Below are positions 1 through 5,385 of a stretch of 5,412 bases of DNA, piece after piece. Origin of the DNA: an uncultured Rhodospirillales bacterium (lineage in GTDB: Bacteria; Pseudomonadota; Alphaproteobacteria; Rhodospirillales; Defluviicoccaceae); assembly GCA_937127205.1 (NCBI GenBank), contig CAKZLS010000208.1, positions 1-5,412 on the forward strand, written 5' to 3'. The notes under the pieces are model-generated. The model saw only the letters and a list, made by a program, of their open reading frames with translations, had not been told where the DNA came from and did not search any database. Numbering within the stretch: position 1 is the stretch's first letter; every line of letters starts with the position of its first letter. The position numbers and the translations under genes are program-made.

Positions 1-897
1 AGAGACCCGTACGAGCCGCTGCTCAAGGAAACGACGCATATTTCCCCCTGTTATGCCTATCGCGGCTTACGCCCCGGTGAGACCGAAGAAGACCATGGCC
101 GGCGGGTTGCCGACGAACTGGAAGACGCGATCCTTCGGCTTGGGCCCGAGACCGTCATCGCGTTTGTCGCCGAGACCGTGGTCGGCGCGTCGCTTGGGGT
201 GGTGCCGCCGGTTCCCGGGTATTTCCGAAGGGTTCGCGAGATCTGCGACACCTACGGCGTTTTGTTGATTTTGGACGAAGTCATGAGCGGTTCTGGGCGG
301 ACCGGAACCCTTCATGCCTGTGAGCAGGACGGCATTGCTCCCGACCTGTTGTGCATGGCCAAGGGGCTCGGCGCCGGATATCAACCCATTGGCGCCGTCC
401 TGGTGCATGGACGGGTATTCGAGCCGTTCCGCGAGGGCAGTGGTTTTTTCGAGCATGGTCATACGTACATGGGCCACCCCACGGCCTGTGCGGCCGCCCT
501 TGCCGTTCAGCACGCCATTCGCGACCGTGGCTTGCTTGCAGATGTTCAACGCCTGGGGTTGGAACTGGAGCAGGAGCTGGGAAGCCGGTTCGGTCAGCAT
601 CCGAGCGTGGGCGATATTCGGGGCCGCGGATTGTTCAGGGGAATCGAGCTGGTGCGCGACCGCGACACCAAGGAACCGTTCGATCCGTCGCTGAGGTTGT
701 TCGCCCGGATCAAAACCGAGGCGATGAAACGGGGACTCATCTGCTATCCGGGGGGCGGCACGGCGGACGGCAGACGCGGCGATCATGTTTTGCTGGCACC
801 GCCCTTCATCGTGACCCCCTCGCAGATTGCAGACATTTGCGACCGCCTAGCCGATTCGGTGGATGCCGCCATTGCCGCCGGAAGCCGGACAGCGTAA
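1..897 (+). CDS. Class III (omega/ornithine-type) PLP-dependent aminotransferase, 5' partial
   Basis: The frame is open from base 1 to a TAA, giving 298 residues. Class III aminotransferases are usually about 430-460 residues, so roughly the first 140 lie before the window. These enzymes transfer an amino group from an amine or omega-amino acid to a keto acid in the cytoplasm, using pyridoxal phosphate. Visible hallmarks (window residue numbers) are LLILDEVMSGSGRTG at 88-102, whose Asp92 should hold the pyridine nitrogen; MAKGLGAGYQPIGA at 119-132, whose Lys121 should form the Schiff base; the HTYMGHPTACAAAL stretch near 154-167; and GGGTADGRRGDHVLLAPPFI at 251-270 near the C-terminus. This last block is typical of the large 'aspartate aminotransferase family protein' group annotated in alphaproteobacteria. 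All catalytic landmarks in the visible part are intact, so nothing suggests a pseudogene. Substrate cannot be read from sequence. The TAXI gene follows 119 bp downstream on the same strand and could be co-transcribed. The class assignment is secure; the specific reaction is unknown. Confidence 0.95.
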   Translation, partial: RDPYEPLLKETTHISPCYAYRGLRPGETEEDHGRRVADELEDAILRLGPETVIAFVAETVVGASLGVVPPVPGYFRRVREICDTYGVLLILDEVMSGSGRTGTLHACEQDGIAPDLLCMAKGLGAGYQPIGAVLVHGRVFEPFREGSGFFEHGHTYMGHPTACAAALAVQHAIRDRGLLADVQRLGLELEQELGSRFGQHPSVGDIRGRGLFRGIELVRDRDTKEPFDPSLRLFARIKTEAMKRGLICYPGGGTADGRRGDHVLLAPPFIVTPSQIADICDRLADSVDAAIAAGSRTA

Positions 898-952
898 ATT
901 CTGCCCGGCGCGAGAATGGCCGTTGGTATAACGGAGTTGGGGGCGTCTTGTG

Positions 953-1001
953 GCGAATCGTTTCCGTTATTCGCTCACTTGAGGGGTTCCCTGACTTGAG
1001 G
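953..1001 (+). promoter_or_regulatory. Leader of the TAXI gene: small hairpin plus a direct repeat
   Basis: Between the aminotransferase stop and the TAXI start, GCGAAT (953-958) can pair with ATTCGC (969-974) around a 10-nt loop. The octamer ACTTGAGG occurs twice, at 977-984 and 994-1001, 17 bp apart, and the second copy overlaps the Shine-Dalgarno sequence. A smaller stem, CCGTT (920-924) with AACGG (930-934), lies just upstream. Directly repeated sites overlapping a translation start could be an operator or could be chance in GA-rich DNA. I see no convincing -35/-10 pair here, so read-through from the aminotransferase gene is as likely as a separate promoter. Confidence 0.25.
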
Positions 1002-1006
1002 AGGAG
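998..1006 (+). promoter_or_regulatory. Shine-Dalgarno of the TAXI gene
   Basis: GAGGAGGAG contains a near-perfect anti-16S match and ends 10 nt before the ATG at 1017. This site decides the start. The reading frame stays open far upstream, back into the aminotransferase gene, but only this ATG has a ribosome binding site and is followed by a signal peptide. Confidence 0.8.
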
Positions 1007-1016
1007 AAGCGGGAAG

Positions 1017-2012
1017 ATGAAGAAGTTGATTGGAGCGGCGCTGGCTCTGACCCTGGCTGCCACGTTTGTCCTGTTGCCGTCCGACGGAGGGGCTCTAGAA
1101 CGGCGGTTTATCGCCATAGGTACGGGGGGGCCCACCGGCGTCTATTTTGCCACCGGCAACGCCATTTGCCGACTAATTCACAAGGAAGCGGCCGAAGGCC
1201 GGGAGACCGGGCGCAAACACGGTATCCGCTGCTCGGCGCCTTCAACGGGCGGTTCCACCTACAATATCGAGCAGGTCGCCAAGGGCGAACTGGATTTCGC
1301 TGTCGTGCAATCCGACTGGCAATTCCATGCATTTAAGGGCGACCTACCCGAAAAGGTTGCGGCGGTCCCGACATTGCGCACGGTTTTCTCTGTCCATCCC
1401 GAGCCTTTTCATCTCATTGTTGCCAGGGACTCGAAGATCAACAGCTTCGCGGATCTGAAGGGCAAGCGCGTCAATATTGGCAGCCCGGGGTCCGGCCAGC
1501 GCGCCACCATGAAAGTCCTAATGAATGCGCACGGAATGACGGCGGACGACTTTCGGGTCGCGACCGAATTGACATCGACCGAGCAGTCGAACGCCTTGTG
1601 CGACGGTAAGATCGACGCCTACGGATATACGGTCGGCGTCCCCAACGCAGGTGTCGCGGTCGCCACCGACGGGTGCGAGGCACGTATCGTCAGCCTTGAC
1701 GGTGAAGTGGAGAAGAAACTGGTTGAGGACAGGCCCTATTACGCGTTCACCAAAATCCCGGAGGGAACCTACCAAACAACGGACGAAGACGTGACCACCT
1801 TCGGTGTCATGGCCACGTTTGTGACCAACGAGGACATGGACGAAGCGGTGGTTTACGAGGTAACGCGCGCGGTCATGGAAAATATCGACGACTTCCGCAA
1901 ACTCCATCCGGCGTTCGCCACTCTTGACCCCAAGGAGATGATCGCCAAGGGGCTGTCGGCCCCGATGCATCCGGGCGCCGAGAAATACTACAAAGAAAAG
2001 GGCTGGATGTAG
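1017..2012 (+). CDS. TAXI family TRAP transporter solute-binding protein
   Basis: The gene encodes 331 residues, the usual length for TAXI (TRAP-associated extracytoplasmic immunogenic) binding proteins. These proteins capture a ligand in the periplasm and pass it to a TRAP permease; the few characterised members bind glutamate or 2-oxoglutarate. The N-terminus is a clear Sec signal peptide: Lys2-Lys3, a hydrophobic core at about 5-20, and probable cleavage after the Gly-Gly-Ala at 24-26. Family blocks are IGTGGPTGVYFATGNAICRL (34-53), GSTYNIEQVAKGELDFAVVQ (79-98), VNIGSPGSGQRATMKVLM (152-169), and a C-terminal SAPMHPGAEKYYKEKGW (314-330), the usual TAXI ending. The mature part has four cysteines (51, 72, 195, 220), more than I expect for the family, so a disulfide is possible. 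The start is fixed by a strong ribosome binding site. No TRAP permease gene is adjacent, so its partner must lie outside the window, or the protein works alone. The neighbouring aminotransferase is consistent with an amino-acid or keto-acid ligand, which is inference only. Confidence 0.95.
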   Translation: MKKLIGAALALTLAATFVLLPSDGGALERRFIAIGTGGPTGVYFATGNAICRLIHKEAAEGRETGRKHGIRCSAPSTGGSTYNIEQVAKGELDFAVVQSDWQFHAFKGDLPEKVAAVPTLRTVFSVHPEPFHLIVARDSKINSFADLKGKRVNIGSPGSGQRATMKVLMNAHGMTADDFRVATELTSTEQSNALCDGKIDAYGYTVGVPNAGVAVATDGCEARIVSLDGEVEKKLVEDRPYYAFTKIPEGTYQTTDEDVTTFGVMATFVTNEDMDEAVVYEVTRAVMENIDDFRKLHPAFATLDPKEMIAKGLSAPMHPGAEKYYKEKGWM

Positions 2013-2063
2013 TGGTTGGACCGGCAGGTCGTGCTTTTGCGGCTTAACTGCGATGCAAACGTA

Positions 2064-2102
2064 AAGCCGCCGCCGACCATATTAGAACGCCGGCAGCGGC
2101 TT
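2064..2102. terminator. Candidate bidirectional terminator hairpin between convergent genes
   Basis: The arm at 2064-2075 pairs with 2091-2102 over 12 positions with one C-A mismatch (2071/2095), leaving a 15-nt loop. It lies between the convergent TAXI and cytochrome c genes, where a shared terminator would be expected. Neither side has a proper T-run; read on the minus strand, the stem is followed only by a short TTTACGTTTG-like tract. A third matching segment, GCGGCTT at 2039-2045, could pair with 2064-2070 instead, giving an alternative stem. The function is inferred from position and structure. Confidence 0.4.
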
Positions 2103-2169
2103 CCGCGGTATTCCTGTCCATCTTGCGGCCGACAGAGCGAGGCCGCGTCCTGTTAAGCGAGCCAATCGG

Positions 2170-2553
2170 TTAGTTGGTCGTTTTCAGATATTCAATGACA
2201 TCGGCGCGCTCTTCCGCGTCCTTGAGTTTATACGTCATGGATGAGCGCTTGTTGCTGGTATTGTTTACGACGAACTTCTTTGGATCTGCGATGTATTCGT
2301 CCAATAGCTCCGGCGTCCATTCGAAATCGGCACCAACGAGACCTTTGTAGCGCTTGAAATCGGTGGATCCAGCCTGGCGACCCACGACACCGCCCAGCGC
2401 CGGTCCGGTCTTCGCCTTGTCGAGAGCATGACAGGCTGTGCATCTCTTTTTAAACACTTCTTCGCCGGCGGCGGCGTCTGCTGCCATTGCAGCGCCGCTC
2501 GTGCCAACGACGGCCGCTGCGATGGCGAACGCAATAAAGGACTTCTTCGACAT
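2170..2553 (-). CDS. Small periplasmic class I cytochrome c (c2/c-type family)
   Basis: The 127-residue precursor gives a mature protein of about 103 residues, typical for a soluble electron-shuttling class I cytochrome c. It has a Sec signal peptide (Lys3-Lys4, a hydrophobic core at about 6-18, cleavage predicted after Ala-Met-Ala at 22-24). The haem site is CTACH (Cys38, Cys41, His42): the two cysteines bind haem covalently and His42 is the proximal ligand. The KTGPALGG block (48-55) and the aromatic region FEWTPELLDEYIADPKKFV (77-95) follow. Met106 in SSMTYKL is the likely distal ligand. The closing helix ADVIEYLK (117-124) is the family's usual C-terminal helix. I chose the ATG at 2551-2553 because GGGGAGAAGG precedes it and the signal peptide begins there; an ATG 14 codons upstream adds a charged, non-signal extension. 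It lies 135 bp downstream of the DctP-type gene on the same strand. Haem attachment would need Ccm genes elsewhere. The electron donor and acceptor are unknown. Confidence 0.95.
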   Translation of the reverse strand: MSKKSFIAFAIAAAVVGTSGAAMAADAAAGEEVFKKRCTACHALDKAKTGPALGGVVGRQAGSTDFKRYKGLVGADFEWTPELLDEYIADPKKFVVNNTSNKRSSMTYKLKDAEERADVIEYLKTTN

Positions 2554-2558
2554 TGATA

Positions 2559-2568
2559 CCTTCTCCCC
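2559..2568 (-). promoter_or_regulatory. Shine-Dalgarno of the cytochrome c gene
   Basis: Read on the minus strand this is GGGGAGAAGG, 5 nt before the ATG at 2553. It supports the shorter 127-residue start over the in-frame ATG at 2593-2595, which has no comparable site. Confidence 0.7.
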
Positions 2569-2620
2569 AGATTCCGTGGATTGGTCTATTTGCACTTACC
2601 CCTACAATATCGAGGAGAAT

Positions 2621-2637
2621 CGTTGCGGTTGCAACCG
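2621..2637. promoter_or_regulatory. Palindrome in the DctP-type/cytochrome c intergenic region
   Basis: CGGTTGCAACCG (2626-2637) is a perfect 12-bp palindrome. Overlapping it, GTTGC (2622-2626) can pair with GCAAC (2631-2635) around a GGTT tetraloop. It sits about 75 bp upstream of the cytochrome c start, a plausible place for a dimeric regulator to bind. Read on the minus strand, a TTGCAA lies inside the palindrome, with a TATTGT about 19 nt further on (near 2604-2609). That would make a weak promoter whose -35 element is covered by the palindrome. This is inference from symmetry and position only. Confidence 0.35.
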
Positions 2638-2688
2638 TTTGGCTAAAAATGGTGTTTCATGGCGCCGAACAGTAAGAGTCCGTTGCGT

Positions 2689-3849
2689 TTATGGCTGGCG
2701 CAATTCGCTCAGTTCGCTCCAGATCGCGTATTCGGTGCGAAAGGCCTTCAGGGAGCGCCATATTGCTCTGAAATCGCTATCGGTTCCCGCTTGTTGGGCG
2801 GCAACCTCCTCCCAGGCTTCCTTCAGTGCGTCTTGCACCGGGTCTGGCCAGCGGTGAAGCCTTACTCCCTCGGCGTAAAGCTGCTTGAGCGCGGCGAACT
2901 GCGAGGCTTCACTCTCGGCAATACCGTAACGGATGTTGTCGCCGCACACTGCTTCGATCTGTGCTTGCTGACCGTCATCCAGGCTCTGCCATTTGTCTAT
3001 ATTCACGATCAGTTCGAGAAGGATTGCGGGCTGTTGCCAGCCGGGAAAATAATAGTTTTTCAAGAATTCCTGAAACCCGAGGTTTAGATCCACGACGGGC
3101 ATCGAATAGGCCACGGCATCGAGCTGTCCGGTTTCCAAGGCGGAAAAGATGGCTCCGCCGCTCAACTGTTGCGGTTCCACGCCCAAGCGCTCCACGACTT
3201 TGGCGCCGAGGCCGTTTATCAGCATCCGCACACCCTCCAGAGCTTCGGGCGTGTTGATCTCGTCGCGGAACCAGCCGAAGCCTGGCGGCCCGGTCATTCC
3301 GCAGATGATGCCGTGAACGCCACGCTTGCTATACAAGTCTTCAAGGAGTCGCTTGCCGCCACCGAAATAGATCCAGGCAAGATATTCGTCGACGCTAGGG
3401 CCAAATGGAATAGCGCCGAATAGGTTGGCTGCGGGGAGGTCGTCTCCCCACATGCCGGGAGAAGAAAACGCTGCGTCGATGGCGCTGGACGCCACTGCAT
3501 CAAACATGTCGGCGACCGGCGCCAGCGTATCGGGTTCATGAAAATTGATCTGAATACGGCCGTTCGAAACCCGCCATACTTCCGAACCGACGCGTTGAGC
3601 CAACGCGCCTAGAACCGGCGTGGCGCTGCTGTACGCGCTAGCAAGCTTTAACTGAACCGCCGGGCGAACCAACAGGCCTTTCGACAACTGCATTGCCACG
3701 TCTCGCGGGTCTTCCGGTTCGGCGACGCGCTCGACGTCGGCCTCGGCGATCGGTTCCTGCTGCTGTTTCAGGCGCGGCGCGATGACCGTTGCCCCAAGGA
3801 CAATGCCGAGGACAACCCCAACGAAGATCCCGATGAAGATATTGCGCAT
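2689..3849 (-). CDS. DctP/TakP-type TRAP solute-binding protein with N-terminal membrane anchor
   Basis: The gene encodes 386 residues from the chosen ATG. It begins MRNIFIGIFVGVVLGIVLGA, a hydrophobic segment (about 4-23) after one arginine, followed by a polar linker rich in Gln, Glu and Pro. There is no obvious signal-peptidase site, so I expect a membrane-anchored periplasmic protein. From about residue 55 it is a DctP-family binding domain. It resembles the TakP (2-oxo acid binding) branch: GPPGFGWFRDEINTPEALEG (187-206), INGLGAKVVERLGVEPQQLS (211-230), LETGQLDA (238-245), YYFPGW (266-271), and a C-terminal FRAIWRSLKAFR (360-371). Against TakP as I remember it, the conserved carboxylate-binding arginine appears to be Leu210, and the Glu-Trp motif appears to be Ala247-Tyr248. 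An ATG at 3916-3918 would add 23 residues that do not look like a signal. Neither start has a good ribosome binding site, so the start is uncertain. No TRAP permease is adjacent. Confidence 0.88.
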   Translation of the reverse strand: MRNIFIGIFVGVVLGIVLGATVIAPRLKQQQEPIAEADVERVAEPEDPRDVAMQLSKGLLVRPAVQLKLASAYSSATPVLGALAQRVGSEVWRVSNGRIQINFHEPDTLAPVADMFDAVASSAIDAAFSSPGMWGDDLPAANLFGAIPFGPSVDEYLAWIYFGGGKRLLEDLYSKRGVHGIICGMTGPPGFGWFRDEINTPEALEGVRMLINGLGAKVVERLGVEPQQLSGGAIFSALETGQLDAVAYSMPVVDLNLGFQEFLKNYYFPGWQQPAILLELIVNIDKWQSLDDGQQAQIEAVCGDNIRYGIAESEASQFAALKQLYAEGVRLHRWPDPVQDALKEAWEEVAAQQAGTDSDFRAIWRSLKAFRTEYAIWSELSELRQP

Positions 3850-4143
3850 GGCGATTAGGAAGGCTGTCGCTGTGGCCGGTTCAACACGCTTATACCAACG
3901 GAAGTATTGTCCGTCCATTGGAATGGGTGTAAGCGTCGGCGCAGGCTATCTCAGGCATCCTTCGCGCACAAGCAACGATCAAAGATCCGGCTTCGGTTGC
4001 CCTGCCGTCGAGATCAGCTGCTGCGGGCTCTTAAAGTTCGGTGGCCTGTGCCTCAAATGTTCGTTGACGACGCGTCCAATGCTTGCCGACGACGGGCAAA
4101 GTCACTTTTTGACATTCCGCCGCGAAGGGCGCACACAGGTCGG
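3850..4143. other. Divergent intergenic region between the DctP-type and gamma-glutamylcyclotransferase genes
   Basis: This stretch of 294 bp lies between the two divergent starts and should hold both promoters. The plus-strand frame is open here, as an upstream extension of the cyclotransferase gene from 3907. The translated segment is Arg-rich, lacks any recognisable domain and has no ribosome binding site, so I treat it as non-coding. If the longer DctP start (3918) were used, the gap would shrink to 225 bp. A small stem, TTGCC (4083-4087) with GGCAA (4095-4099), is visible. I see no strong minus-strand promoter. Confidence 0.6.
4109..4137 (+). promoter_or_regulatory. Candidate promoter of the gamma-glutamylcyclotransferase gene
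   Basis: TTGACA at 4109-4114 is a perfect sigma-70-type -35 hexamer. A 17-nt spacer leads to CACACA at 4132-4137, which matches the -10 consensus poorly (2 of 6). Transcription from it would begin at about 4144, the ATG itself, giving a leaderless mRNA. That fits the absence of a good Shine-Dalgarno before this ATG. The weak -10 keeps confidence low. Confidence 0.3.
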
Positions 4144-4701
4144 ATGCATGGCGCCGACGATTTCTGGGTCTTTGGGTACGGTTCGTTGATGTGGCGCCCC
4201 GGTTTTTCCTATTTGGAAAGCCGGCCCGCGTTGCTGCGGGGTTACCATCGGTCGTTCTGTGTTTACTCCCACCACTATCGGGGAACGCCCGAGCATCCCG
4301 GCCTCGTGCTCGGCTTGGCGCGTGGCGGAGCATGCCGGGGTATTGCCTTTCGTGTGGATGTTGCCGACGAGCAATCGGTCAAGAGCTATCTGGATGAGCG
4401 CGAACTGGTCAGCTATGCCTACACTCCGAGAACGATTGCTGTTTCGCTTCGCGATATCACGGTGCATTGTTATACATTCGTAGCAAATACGCGCCACGAT
4501 CAATATGCGGGAGATCTCGGTGTGGAGCGGTCCGCCGAAATCATTATGAGCGCACAAGGGATCGCTGGTTTGAATCGCGATTATCTGATCAATACCGTGC
4601 GTCAGCTCGAGAAAGAGGGCTTTTCCGACAAGCGGCTCGGCGAACTGCTAAAACGGGTCGAACATCTGACAGGCATAATCGAGGCCGGTAGCGGCATCTG
4701 A
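4144..4701 (+). CDS. ChaC-like gamma-glutamylcyclotransferase
   Basis: The gene encodes 185 residues, the right size for the ChaC family. These cytosolic enzymes cleave a gamma-glutamyl amide, in known ChaC proteins mainly glutathione, to 5-oxoproline plus the remaining peptide (Cys-Gly). The substrate-binding loop VFGYGSLMW (9-17) is intact. It is followed by the family's RGYHRSFCVYS (32-42), LVLGLARGGACRGIAFRV (54-71) and YLDERELVSYAY (82-93). In the last block Glu87, right after Arg86, matches the catalytic glutamate of the 'YLD-RE' motif in eukaryotic ChaC2. The HDQYAG stretch (118-123) and the SAQGIAGLNRDYL helix region (136-148) complete the fold. I chose the ATG eight codons before the GYGSL block, the usual spacing for the family; the frame is open further upstream but without family features. 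The ribosome binding site is weak (AGG at 4137-4139). It is divergent from the DctP-type gene and probably a single-gene unit. Glutathione as substrate is inferred from the family. Confidence 0.93.
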   Translation: MHGADDFWVFGYGSLMWRPGFSYLESRPALLRGYHRSFCVYSHHYRGTPEHPGLVLGLARGGACRGIAFRVDVADEQSVKSYLDERELVSYAYTPRTIAVSLRDITVHCYTFVANTRHDQYAGDLGVERSAEIIMSAQGIAGLNRDYLINTVRQLEKEGFSDKRLGELLKRVEHLTGIIEAGSGI

Positions 4702-4762
4702 GCGGTTTGTTCCGAAGCTGCCCTCTCACGTCGAGCTTTGGAACTTAGATCAGAAAACCGCT
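4701..4762 (+). terminator. Extended hairpin at the 3' end of the gamma-glutamylcyclotransferase gene
   Basis: Two nested stems stack. The outer stem pairs AGCGGTTT (4701-4708) with AAACCGCT (4755-4762). Directly inside it, 4709-4719 pairs with 4734-4744 over 11 bp with one G-U (4714/4739). The loop is 14 nt (4720-4733), and a 10-nt bulge lies on the 3' side (4745-4754). The structure starts on the last base of the stop codon. No T-run follows, so it is not a textbook intrinsic terminator. It could instead protect the 3' end of the mRNA or be part of a small RNA. The pairing is seen directly; the role is inferred. Confidence 0.45.
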
Positions 4763-4953
4763 GGGCAGTCCGGCGTCACATGCCGTGCCATTGGATTGCG
4801 AAGCGCTTTCGCGAGCCAAGTGGCCGATAGGGCTTATGGTGAGAGGCCGAACTGCCACGGGCATCGATGCAGAACGATAATAACCGATCTTGTGAACGAT
4901 GCGAAGGGCCAACGAACTATGCATCGAAAGTTTGGTATGGTAGAAACATATTC

Positions 4954-4980
4954 GCGAAATTCTCGTCTCAGAATTTGCGC
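4954..4980. other. Hairpin in the gene-free region
   Basis: AAATTCT (4957-4963) pairs with AGAATTT (4970-4976) around a 6-nt loop (CGTCTC). GCG (4954-4956) with CGC (4978-4980) extends the stem to 10 bp if G4977 is bulged. The following bases are CAGGAGTTTCTAG, with only a short T-tract, so terminator function is doubtful. It may mark a structured RNA or a binding site. Confidence 0.35.
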
Positions 4981-5315
4981 CAGGAGTTTCTAGTGTCGTG
5001 GCCGGTCGTCTCTCACCGAATGCGAATTGTGTCCTTCGGCTTTGTGTCTCATAGTACTAAGCCATCGCCAATGCAAAGTGAGCGCGCTGGTCTGGATCGG
5101 CTTGATACGGGGGGGTACGACAAATATGATATGCCCGCCATGGAAAGGCCATAGTGTTGCAATAACCGTTCAAGTTGAGTGATTCAATAGGTTTAGCTAT
5201 TAAGCTGCGAAGCTGGGGTCGCTCTATTTTGTTTGATTATTTGCTCCGTTTTTTGTGGATCACTCGTTGACCGTCGGAGCGCCGTGAAATACCGAGGAGG
5301 ATCCTCTAATACCCC

Positions 5316-5385
5316 GCTAAGGAATCAACCTAAGTGACAAGCCGGTGGCAAAACAGTTAAGGTCTGACAACCTAAAGAGTTAAGG
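5316..5385. repeat. Cluster of G(C/T)TAAGG and CAACCTAA repeats
   Basis: Two short motifs alternate. GCTAAGG (5316-5322) is followed 3 nt later by CAACCTAA (5326-5333). GTTAAGG (5356-5362) is followed 5 nt later by CAACCTAA (5368-5375). A third copy of the first motif, GTTAAGG, lies at 5379-5385. Each pair is also an imperfect inverted repeat (TTAAGG against CCTAA). This looks like repeated binding sites near a promoter whose gene would lie to the right, but the motif matches no regulator I know. Confidence 0.35.

Noticed and set aside
67..786. 239-codon minus-strand frame opposite the aminotransferase
   Set aside because: It is antisense to a clearly conserved enzyme and shows no recognisable domain or ribosome binding site.
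351..1016. Long open frame that would extend the TAXI protein upstream through the aminotransferase gene
   Set aside because: It is a high-GC shadow frame. The aminotransferase frame carries all the conserved motifs there, while the TAXI protein has its own strong ribosome binding site and signal peptide at 1017.
1518..1970. 150-codon minus-strand frame opposite the TAXI gene
   Set aside because: It lies wholly within conserved TAXI coding sequence and its translation resembles no family.
2554..2595. 14-codon upstream extension of the cytochrome c precursor
   Set aside because: The extension is polar and would bury the signal peptide; the downstream ATG has the ribosome binding site.
3907..4143. 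79-codon upstream extension of the gamma-glutamylcyclotransferase
   Set aside because: The translation is Arg-rich with no domain, and ChaC proteins begin shortly before the GYGSL block.
4701..4768. Pseudoknot formed by AGCGGTTT/AAACCGCT and CTGCCC/GGGCAG
   Set aside because: The second helix would use bases already in the better 11-bp inner stem, and no linker separates the two 3' strands, so the geometry is unlikely.
4867..5154. 95-codon plus-strand open frame in the gene-free region
   Set aside because: It has no ribosome binding site and no recognisable domain, and its composition is unlike that of the neighbouring genes. An overlapping frame at 4796-4993 is equally featureless.
5243..5280. 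Terminator from GCTCCG/CGGAGC with a T6 run
   Set aside because: The T-run lies inside the loop rather than after the stem, the loop is 26 nt, and no gene ends nearby.
5316..5385. Integron attC-like site from the GTTAAGG and CAACCTAA motifs
   Set aside because: The ends do not match the GTTRRRY/RYYYAAC consensus, and there is no integrase or cassette structure.
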